DNA from: Paralithodes platypus
Taxonomy: Eukaryota; Arthropoda; Malacostraca; Decapoda; Lithodidae
Length of the DNA: 64,000 bases
Assembly (NCBI GenBank): GCA_032716605.1
Contig: CM064502.1
Span: 33,963,284 to 34,027,283, forward strand
Direction: 5' to 3'
Each line of letters starts with the position of its first letter. Within the stretch, counting starts at the first letter, position 1. Of this stretch, positions 55,769 to 64,000 are shown one piece after another. The position numbers were made by a program, and so were the translations under genes. Under the pieces are notes generated by a model that searched no databases, was not told the DNA's origin, and saw only the letters and a program-made list of their open reading frames with translations.

Positions 55769-56168
55769 ATAAATGTGTACTCTATAAACTAGCCAGGGTA
55801 TAGCCCAGATAAATGTGTACTCTATAAACTAGCCAGGGTATAGCCCAGATAAATGTGTACTCTATAAACTAGCCAGGGTATAGCCCAGATAAATGTGTAC
55901 TCTATAAACTAGCCAGGGTATAGCCCAGATAAATGTGTACTCTATAAACTAGCCAGGGTATAGCCCAGATAAATGTGTACTCTATAAACTAGCCAGGGTA
56001 TAGCCCAGATAAATGTGTACTCTATAAACTAGCCAGGGTATAGCCCAGATAAATGTGTACTCTATAAACTAGCCAGGGTATAGCCCAGATAAATGTGTAC
56101 TCTATAAACTAGCCAGGGTATAGCCCAGATAAATGTGTACTCTATAAACTAGCCAGGGTATAGCCCAG
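55767..56168 (+). repeat. Ten perfect 40-bp tandem repeats
   Basis: The unit AGATAAATGTGTACTCTATA then AACTAGCCAGGGTATAGCCC repeats ten times with no visible mismatch. The first bases (AGATAAATGTGTAC) derive from family A sequence that usually reads AGATAAATTTGTAC. Confidence 0.98.
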
Positions 56169-56221
56169 TGCGCTAGTATAACATATTGGTATCATCAACA
56201 ACAACAACAACGAGTATACCA

Positions 56222-56571
56222 TTAAGGGGGTCACCGGCCTTTTGTTTATCTTTCTCTCCTTTTCTCTCTTTCCCTGGCTTCTATCCATTCGGCCCCATTC
56301 AGCCAACCGTTTTAAGACGTTTATCCCCATCCAGGTGTCGATTTCTTCTTGGCAAGCGATAGCTAGCCAGCATTGCATGGAGAAAATTTACAAATTTAGC
56401 TTGCTGTCAAAAAACAAATATATGTATGCTGGCTCGCTACCGCTCGCCAGGAAAATATTGACACCTGGATGGGGTAAACGTCTTCAAACAGTAGGCTGAA
56501 TGGGGCCAAATGGATACAAGCCAAAGAGAGAGGGAAAGAAAGAGAAAACAAATCGAGGTGGGCTCCCTTAA
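56222..56571. mobile_element. Family B palindromic TTAA element, copy B4
   Basis: 350 bp, TTAA 56222-56225 and 56568-56571, with TTAAGGGGGTCACCGG and GGTGGGCTCCCTTAA ends. The central CCGG hairpin is deleted (CATGGAGAAAATTTACAAAT junction). Confidence 0.9.
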
Positions 56572-56613
56572 GCGAACGCAAAATGTATTGTATTGTTTGA
56601 CAACAGAGTTCGG

Positions 56614-56827
56614 TTAACCCCTTCTGTACCGGTGACGTATGTTATATTTTATTCTAGCAATATTTAGACGATTTTATGCAGCTGAGAAAGGATCTGTGGT
56701 AGTTAAAATGGTTGATTGAGCTAGTTCGAAGCTTTATAATTGCTAACGATCCTTCCTAAAGTGAATATAGTCGATTAGTAGGAGCCAGAATAAAATTAAA
56801 AGACGTCGCCGGTATAGAAGGGGTTAA
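56614..56827. mobile_element. Family C TTAA MITE, copy C4
   Basis: 214 bp with the cleanest termini of the family: TTAACCCCTTCTGTACCGG and CCGGTATAGAAGGGGTTAA. TTAA at 56614-56617 and 56824-56827. Confidence 0.93.
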
Positions 56828-57018
56828 CGTGCTTTGATAGTAATGAGGACTTAATTGAATCGCAGCTTCCTAGTGATTGTGTATAGAAGGGGTTAACGTG
56901 CTTTGATAGTAATGGGGACTTAATTGAATCGCAGCTTCCTTGTGATTGTGTATAGAAGGGGTTAACGTGCTTTGATAGTAATGAGGACTTAATTGAATCG
57001 CAGCTTCCTTGTGATTGT
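56812..57018 (+). repeat. 69-bp tandem repeat, 3 copies, including the C4 right end
   Basis: GTATAGAAGGGGTTAACGTG recurs at 56812, 56881 and 56950, with one or two substitutions between units. Each unit contains the terminal 15 bp of C4, its TTAA and 50 bp of flank. Confidence 0.95.
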
Positions 57019-57072
57019 GTATTGTAAAGTGTGACGTGACTTAGTGATACATAACGGCTATTATTAGAGGAG

Positions 57073-57330
57073 TTAAAGGGAGGCAGACCGTTTTTCTGGA
57101 CCCCCTTCTCCCTAATGTTTATCCCCACTAGATTTGAAATTATAAGACGTTCGTCCCATTAGTTTGGCGATTTTAACAGATTTCGCCCCATTTCGTTGTC
57201 AATTTTAAGACCTTTCGTGCCATTTAGGTATCGACGTTTTCCTGGCAAGCGATAGCGAGCCTGCAATTTTAAGAGGAATCGGCCTTCGGCCGGGACATTT
57301 TCTACCGAAAAATTTACAAATTTATCTTGA
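57073..57330 (+). mobile_element. Family A TTAA element, copy A8 (right half missing)
   Basis: TTAA 57073-57076 then AGGGAGGCAGACCG. It runs through GGCAAGCGATAGCGAGCC and the GGCCTTCGGCCGGG centre and stops at ATTTATCTTGA, where copy A9 begins. Confidence 0.85.
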
Positions 57331-57686
57331 AGGGGAGGCAGACCGTTTGTTTGGTCTATTAATTAATTTATTCATATATTTTTTTAGTTTCCTCCCTAGA
57401 CCTCCATCAAGCTTAGAAAAAAAAACCTAGACCCCCCCTTTAAGATAAATTTGTACATTTTTCAGTAGAAAAATGTTCCGTTCCTCTTAAAATTGCAGGC
57501 TCGCTATCGCTCGCCAGGAAAAAATCGACACCTAAATGGCACGAAAGGTCTTAAAATTTACAACGAAATGGGGCAAAAGGTGTTAAAATCGCCAAACTTA
57601 TGAGCCGAACGTCTTATAATCTCAAAACTAGTGGGGCTAAACATTAGAGCGAAGGGGGTCCAGAAAAACAGTCTGCCTCCCCTTAA
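57327..57686 (-). mobile_element. Family A TTAA element, copy A9
   Basis: Inverted copy with TTGA at 57327-57330 in place of TTAA, and a good outer end (AGTCTGCCTCCCCTTAA to 57686). It contains GGCTCGCTATCGCTCGCC at about 57500. Together with A8 it gives arms of about 250 bp in a 614-bp palindrome. Confidence 0.85.
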
Positions 57687-58031
57687 TTAAGAGATAGTCT
57701 GAACAAGCATATCATCCCTGCTGAGGAATTTCAACGTGGATTGCATGGGTGTTTCTGTATGTATATATAAATAAACCGTAACTAAAGGGGTTGAGAACTC
57801 TACCAATACGAGGCCCGACTTCTATAATGAACTGTGAGCCCTGTAGTAGTGATCAAGACCAATATAGTACTCACATATTTTATTGGTCTTGGTAGTGATA
57901 GCCAAGTGAATAAAACCAGTTGTATTGACTTGTGTTATTTGCATTACATTTGTATAATTATATTGATTGCGTTTACTTGTGGTTGCGTTGTGAGAACCCC
58001 GAATATTGTACCTCCTCCAAAGGTAGGTACA
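57687..58031. other. No gene
   Basis: No supported ORF; ordinary AT-rich sequence with a short inverted pair (CCAATATAGTACTCA...TATTGGTCTTGG, about 57870-57890). Confidence 0.4.
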
Positions 58032-58050
58032 ATATATATTTATACATACA

Positions 58051-58122
<72 letters not shown>

Positions 58123-58140
58123 TGTATACAGTGTATATAT
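58032..58140. repeat. (AT)n microsatellite
   Basis: Left boundary of the palindromic SINE-like element. Confidence 0.97.
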
Positions 58141-58471
58141 CAACTACTTTTCATAAGTACACGAGATCTAATAAATGTTTAAATACCTCCGGCCGGGATC
58201 GAACCTCCGACATTCAGAACGAGTGTCAAAGCTTTTAACCAACTACACCATGGCCTGATGAAGTAATCTTAACCTGTTCCTATATACAGTATATCAGGGA
58301 GAAGGGAAATCCTACTTGGAGAATGTATTTCAATTCATATACAAGTTTATAGGAAAAGGTTATGATTACTTTATCACGCCGTGGTGTAGTGGGTTAAAAG
58401 CTTGGACACTTATTCTGAATGTCGGAGGTTCGATCCCAGCTGGGAGTATCTTAATATCTATCTAAATATAC
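58141..58471. mobile_element. Palindromic double-headed tRNA-like SINE
   Basis: The right head on the plus strand has GCCGTGGTGTAGTGGGTTAA (box A region) and GGTTCGATCCC (consensus box B, about 58429). The left head is its inverse (GGGATCGAACC at about 58195). The centre carries GAGAAGGGAAATCCTACTTG once. Both sides are (AT)n. Copy 1 is at 12451-12682. Confidence 0.75.
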
Positions 58472-58476
58472 AGTAC

Positions 58477-58558
<82 letters not shown>
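58472..58558. repeat. (AT)n microsatellite
   Basis: Separates the SINE-like palindrome from the CR1-3 3' end. Confidence 0.97.
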
Positions 58559-58561
<3 letters not shown>

Positions 58562-60947
58562 AACATAAGAACATAAGAAAATGGGAGTCTGCAGAAAGCC
58601 GATTGGCCTAAGCAAGGCAGATCCCTGTCCCACACAACCCCAAATCAATTACAAAGCCCAATTATAGGCTCAACACTCTAATACCCTGAGGATCATCTTA
58701 CCAAAACGGTTAGAGATTAACGCAGGATTATGGGGGTCTGCAGAGCGCTGATTGGCCCAACCCGGCTGATCCCCCTTCACACCCAACCCTTCTCGTCCAT
58801 ATGCTTATCCAATTTTATCTTAAAGCTCCCTACAGTTTTAGATCCCACTATAGCACTTGGTAGTCCATTCCACCCATCTACAACTCTGTTACCAAACCAA
58901 TATTTGCCTATATCTTTTCTGAAACGAAATTTATCTAAATTGAAACCATTGGTACGAGTTCTTTCGCTATCACTGAGCTTTAGTACATTTGTCATGTCCC
59001 CTTTGTTAATCCCACTAACCAACTTGAACACCTCTATCATATCATCTCTAACTCTGCGTCTCTCTAACGAATGTAACCCTAATTTCTTCAACCTTTCTTC
59101 ATACGGAAGATTTCTAATATTATGGATCATTTTTGTCATTCTACGCTGTACTCTCTCCAATGAATCTATGTCCATTCTGTAATAAGGACACCAACATTGG
59201 ACAGCATAATCCATATGGGGTCTCACTAATGACAAGTAAAGTTTTAAGATAACATCAGCAGTTCTGTTACTCACACTCCTAGAGATGAACCCGAGAATCC
59301 TGTTTGCCTTATTACGAACGCCTATACACTGTTTTCTAGGCTTCAAATCATTGCTAACAAACACACCTAGATCTTTCTCGCAGTCTGAATTTTCTAATTC
59401 TAAATTAGCTAGTTTATATTTAACATTTGTTTGCATCTTCCCTATCTTTAATACCTTGCATTTGTCAATGTTAAACTTCATCTGCCAATTTACTGACCAT
59501 TCATGCAAGGTATCTAGATCCCTTTGGAGGCACTCTATATCGCTATCTGAATCAATTGATCTCCCCATTTTAGTATCGTCTGCGAATTTACTTATCCTAC
59601 TAGTTATACCTAAATCTAGGTCATTTATGTATATAAGAAACAACAGGGGACCTAATACCGATCCCTGGGGGACACCACTTTTGACTGCTCCCCACTCTGA
59701 CTTGGTACCATTTATGCTGACTCTCTGTTTCCTACCAATTAGCCATGACCTAATCCATCCCAACAACGCCCCACCTATTCCATGTGCCTCAACCTTTCTC
59801 ATCAATCTCTCATGAGGGACTCTGTCGAAAGCTTTACTGAAATCTAAATATATAATATCGTATGCTTTGTCATTATCTACTGCTTCATATACCTCTGAGA
59901 AAAAACTAAGCAAATTAGTAAGGCAAGAACGTCCCTGTGTGAATCCATGCTGAGAAGAATTGATTAAGTTAAATGTTTCTAAGTGGTTTCTCATTTTCCT
60001 AGCAATAATTGACTCTAGTAGCTTTCCTATGATTGAAGTGAGACTAATGGGACGGTAATTGGATGCTATTGATTTATCACCTTTTTTGAAAATCGGAACT
60101 ACATTTGCAAGCTTCCAAGCTTCTGGAACTATACCTGTTTCTAATGAATTGTTAAAAAGAAATGTTAATGGGTAACTTAACTCATCTCTGCATTCTTTTA
60201 ATACTCTGGCATATACATCATCGGGACCAGGCGATTTCTGAGGTTTCAGTCTGTCAATTTCCTTAAGCACATCATTTCTACTTATAGTAACCGTACTTAA
60301 CCTATTTTCTATACTATCTCTATATACCTTACGGACTTCTGGAATCTGTGCCAAATTTTCATTAGTGAAAACGGATAGAAACTGACTATTTAATGTACTG
60401 CACATTTCTAAATCATTTTCTGTCATTTCTCCTATCGAAGTTTTAAGGGGGCCTATTTTATCTCTAACTTTAGATTTATATAGCTGGTAAAAAGCCTTAG
60501 GGTTATTTTTTGAGTCATTGGCTATCCTGATTTCATAATTTCTTTTGTCTGTCCTTATACATTTTTTAACCTCTCTTGATAGATTCTGATAGTAAGCAAG
60601 TAGGTGAATTTCGCCTTTCTTTATTTTTCGATATATTCCTCTCTTTTTTCCTAGAAGGTCTAATAGTCTATTATTCATCCATTTGGGTTGGTTCTGTGTT
60701 GATCTAAATTTTCTTTTGGGGATATATTTATTTTGCGCATTGTGGAGTGAAGAAATACAATTATTATATGTAGCTATCAAATTATCCTGAGTTAAGACAG
60801 GTATCTGAGAGAGAGTATGTTCATTAGCGCACCTGGGTCCACTTAATAGTTTAACTATAGGATCGACTCTTAAGGCTCGTCTTAATCCACCATAATTGGC
60901 TTTTCTGAAATCTGGGATAAGTGTCGTATTCTCTTTAGCCTTTCCTG
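58559..60947 (-). mobile_element. CR1 retrotransposon, copy CR1-3 (5'-truncated)
   Basis: The 3' end is GAACATAAGAACATAAGAAA at 58561. The element ends abruptly within the endonuclease at about 60947, where (AT)n starts. Very close to CR1-1; several ORF stretches are identical. It lies between two (AT)n tracts, as if inserted into one. Confidence 0.9.
58777..60947 (-). CDS. CR1-3 ORF2 fragment with intact reverse transcriptase frame
   Basis: The minus-strand frame is open without a break from the truncation point (about 60947) to the stop at 58777, about 720 residues. It begins in the endonuclease tail ([18 protein letters not shown]). RT motifs are [57 protein letters not shown] and [10 protein letters not shown]. 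The C-terminal tail is complete. The RT looks enzymatically plausible but lacks endonuclease, start codon and ORF1. It is closest to CR1-1, which shares the FADD variant. Confidence 0.85.
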
Positions 60948-60948
60948 T

Positions 60949-61025
<77 letters not shown>

Positions 61026-61038
61026 TATATATATACAG

Positions 61039-61122
<84 letters not shown>

Positions 61123-61135
61123 TATATATATATAA
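60947..61135. repeat. (AT)n microsatellite
   Basis: About 190 bp of (AT)n with a CAGTATATGT interruption; the longest such tract in the window. Confidence 0.98.
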
Positions 61136-61450
61136 CTTATGTAAGTTACGTAAGTAACTCAAGTACATTTACTTATACAAGTATTATTACGTTTATTACG
61201 TAAGTAATTGAGTGAGACATAGTTTTTTCTACATTTCCAATGTGAGCACTTTTAGATAATAGTGTAATTTTGATATCGTATGCCAAGCAAATTCTGGTGC
61301 AATTGTAATTAAGTGGCTCACAATACTATGATTACTGCTATGATTCACTGGCCTGTTGTGGGAATGTTTCTTGCCAGTCAAGAATGTGCAACATTACTCC
61401 CTGGGATTCTGTAACATTTAAGTGTAGGTATGTACCCTACCTGTTCATCC
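61136..61450. other. No gene
   Basis: AT-rich; TACGTAAGTAA-type words recur near 61140-61210. No feature supported. Confidence 0.4.
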
Positions 61451-61822
61451 TTAAGGGGGGTGACCTGCTTTTTGTTATTTCTGTCCTTTTCTCTCTTTCC
61501 CTGGCTTGTATCCATTCGGCCCCATTCAGACAATTATTTTAAGACGTTTATCCCCATCTAGGTGTCGATTTCTTCCTGGCGAGCGATAGCGAGCCAGCAT
61601 TATATGAAGAAATCCGGCTTCGCCGGAGACATTTTTCTATCGAAAAATATACAAATTTAGCCTGTTTTCAAACACAAATACAAAATATGCTGGCTCGCTA
61701 CCGCTCACCAGTAAAAATGTTACACCTGGATGGGGATAAACGTCTTAAAACAGTAGGCTGAATTGGGCCGAATGGATACAAGCCAGAGAAAGATAGAAAA
61801 GGACAGAACAAAAACAGGTTAA
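61451..61822. mobile_element. Family B palindromic TTAA element, copy B5
   Basis: TTAA 61451-61454; right TTAA 61819-61822, with the last 10 bp of the right arm lost (AAAACAGG directly before TTAA). The sequence is closest to B2, including the TTGTTATTTCTGTCC left arm. Confidence 0.88.
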
Positions 61823-62383
61823 GTGCCAGTTGAGCTACCGCGAGATGATACACATATGTTACTGCTCTGTTTATACCCACAATAGTCTCTCTACATACAA
61901 TGTATTAAACATCTAAAGATAGAACAAGACCCATACTATTATATAACTGGAAAATATCCAATAAAATCAAATTAACATATTGAAAATCGATATAAAATAA
62001 ATATTTAATCGTTTTTCCAAGTTCACACCTCATAACTTTGTTATAAGCTAAGTAATAATTTATCCATGCGCAACCAAAATATTCATTCGTCAGTGATGTT
62101 CAGGAACAATAATATTACCCTTAGTATAATCTATTATATCTCAATAGAATAAGGAAAGGTTGATCTACAATATTCCCGTAGTAAAACCCACAAACAAATA
62201 TATTTTGGTTGATAAAACGGATGGGGACTAATTTTTTTTCTTCTAACATACCTTAATTTCACACCGTCATAAATATCATTTTCAGTGTCGACAATGGGTT
62301 TTTATCTATGATATGACAAGTAATTATCACGTACTTTCCAAAAATTAAATCAACATTTTCCGATCATCATCTGTTTTCCCCCC
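61823..62383. other. No gene; AT-rich
   Basis: About 560 bp with no supported ORF or repeat. Confidence 0.4.
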
Positions 62384-64000
62384 TGGGGGTAAGGGAATAG
62401 AATATGTGTCTCCTGCGTGTTGTAAAAAGCGACTAAAGAGGTTGGGTCGGGGGGCTTGTGACCCACCATCCGTGAAAAATACATACTTCAACGATGAACA
62501 TACAAACAGCCTTTGGATCTGTACGGATCTAATGTTGACAAACTCCGACTTACCATGGACAGTCTAAGGATTGAGACTTGGAATGTAAGAGGCTTGAATG
62601 ATGACACAAAACAGAGAGAGGTCCTGAAAGTGTTAGTGAATGCCAGGCTGGATGTATGCGGAATGACTGAGACCAAATGGAGGGGTACAGATGTGAGAGA
62701 GTGGGAGTATGGAATGGGTGTGTGTGCTGGAGTGAGTGAGGTAGCGAAAACAGTTGCGTATTTGTTTGTAAGTAACAAATGGAAGGAGCGTGTAAGAGAC
62801 TATTGGTCTGTGGGTGCAAGGATTGTGTGGCTGAGAATGAAAGTAGGAATACAAACGTGGGTGGTTGTGTGTGTGTATGATCCGACAGAGGATAAAACTG
62901 TAGGAGAGGAAGAGGAGTTCTGGGTGAATGTTGAGGCGTGCCTGGATAAGTTTGGCAAGAACGAAAGAATATTTCTGATTGGGGATATGAATGGAAAGGT
63001 GGGTGATAAGAAAGTTGATGGAGTGATGGGAGGGTGGGGTGTCCCGTCAGAGGTGAATGGGAATGGTAGTGCACTTGTGGACGTATGAGTGGAGAGGAGG
63101 CTGTGGAAAGCCAACACCTTCTTCCGACACAGAATGATACACAGGTATACATGGAAAGTGGTGTGGAGGAGGAGGGATGGGACAGTGGAGGAACGAAAGG
63201 CACTGATTGATTATATATGTGTGGATGAACGAATGGAGAATTCTGTGCTGGATGCTATGGTGTATAGGGGTATTGGGGGGGGGGGGGGTCTATCTGACCA
63301 CTATGTAGTAGTAGCTAAAATCAGGATAAAAAAGAAGTGGGTGAGGAGAGCTGGAGGGAGGCAAGAGGAAGGTGGAGTGTCGAAGAAGGTGGAGAGTTTG
63401 TAGGAGGAGGAGATCAGGGAAGAGTTCAAGAGAGCAGTAAAGAGACGACTAGGTAGCTTTCATCTGGAGGAAGTAGAGAAGGTGAGCAAAGTGTTTAAGG
63501 AAGAGATATGTGCAGCATGTGAGGAGGTGTGTGGAGTAAGGAGAAGAGGGAGGGGAGTGAAGGGAGCTGCGTGGTGGACTGAAGAGGTAAAAAGAGCTGT
63601 TCAAGACAAGAAGAAAGCGTATAGAGAGTGATTAGGTATTAGAGGAAATGACGATTTGAAGAGACAGAAAAGAGCGAGGTACTTGGAGAAAAAGAGAGTG
63701 GTGAAGAGAGTAGTGAAGGAAAGTAAGAGAAGAACAGATGAGGAATTTGGAAGGAATCTAAGTGTAAAATGGAGGGAGTGTAAGAAACTGATCTGGAAAG
63801 AGGTCAAGAAATTTAGGGAAGGTAGCAAGGGAAATAGTAAGGGTGTGAAAGATGAGAATGGGTGAGTGATAGCCGAGAAGCAAGAGAGAGTCGAAAGATG
63901 GAGGGAGTAATTTAACTAATTGCTAAATGTAAAGAATGAAGCACCAGTAAACATAGATGGATGGGGTATGTGAGGGAGAAGAAGAGAAGTAGTGGAGGAG
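62384..64000 (+). mobile_element. RTE retrotransposon, 5' half, running off the window
   Basis: The leader has GTGTCTCCTGCGTGTTGTAA and GCGACTAAAG, a phrase typical of RTE-type 5' ends in animals. It continues into the endonuclease and the region towards RT. The RT core lies beyond 64000. Confidence 0.8.
62555..63919 (+). pseudogene. RTE ORF: APE endonuclease and linker, several nonsense codons
   Basis: ATG at 62555 gives SLRIETWNVRGLND, then CGMTETKWRG, VYDPTED, LIGDMNGKVG and LSDHYVVVAKI: all APE endonuclease blocks. The frame holds without indel but is cut by TGA 63086, TAG 63401, TGA 63629, TGA 63863, TAA 63908 and TAA 63917. The basic linker before RT (KKAYRE, then RARYLEKKRVVKRVV) is visible. 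An upstream in-frame ATG at 62513 is less likely as the start. Confidence 0.85.

Noticed and set aside
58372..58446. A functional tRNA gene
   Set aside because: Box A and B are present, but no acceptor stem pairs and the same head recurs in a repeat family; a SINE fits better.
19469..61135. YIYIYI open frames across (AT)n tracts
   Set aside because: Pure dinucleotide-repeat translation.

Overview
This is an intron- and repeat-type eukaryotic sequence with no bacterial gene organisation. The retrotransposon set (CR1-like with an SGNH ORF1, Jockey/CR1-like, RTE, Penelope), the long (AT)n tracts, tRNA-headed SINEs and piggyBac/hAT/THAP/DUF4817-type relics point to an arthropod. A decapod-type crustacean is my best guess, inferred from repeat style only. 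Almost the whole window is transposable elements and tandem repeats. The only convincing host-gene piece is one C2H2 zinc-finger exon on the minus strand (about 40090-42017).

Layout. 1-3.3 kb: a Jockey/CR1-type LINE whose single frame carries two nonsense codons. 3.3-4.9 kb: a TTAA-flanked MITE split by further TTAA elements. 5.0-9.7 kb: a 33-bp minisatellite of about 136 copies with a higher-order duplication. 9.7-12.05 kb: TTAA- and TA-flanked MITEs. 12.4-15 kb: an (AT)n tract, a tRNA-like palindrome and a second LINE type. 15-19.2 kb: an almost complete CR1 (ORF1 esterase intact, ORF2 broken by one frameshift). 19.3-22.2 kb: a LINE 3' end, an RTE reverse-transcriptase fragment and a Penelope-like element with inverted terminal repeats, all beside (AT)n tracts. 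22.6-25.1 kb: MITEs and a LINE endonuclease fragment ending at a 100-N assembly gap. 25.2-33.4 kb: an 18-bp C-rich/G-rich satellite containing a hAT relic and a LINE 3' tail. 33.4-40.1 kb: MITEs, a decayed piggyBac transposase, and a minus-strand LINE that hosts a SINE and two nested MITE insertions. 40.1-42.5 kb: the zinc-finger exon and an adjacent 45-bp minisatellite that lies in its presumed intron. 42.7-45.1 kb: an RT C-terminal fragment, a MITE and an inverted-arm DNA transposon. 45.2-50.15 kb: a second CR1 (minus) holding three DNA-transposon insertions. 50.3-57.7 kb: satellites, MITEs, a THAP-domain relic and young tandem arrays. 57.7-64 kb: (AT)n tracts, a palindromic SINE, a third CR1 (minus) and the 5' half of an RTE running off the window.

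The unifying theme is a dense guild of non-autonomous elements duplicated at TTAA (families labelled A to F here), lying in the same window as a piggyBac transposase relic. Their insertion history can be read from nested copies and from empty sites present in other copies of the same host repeats. Family letters are labels used only in this report.
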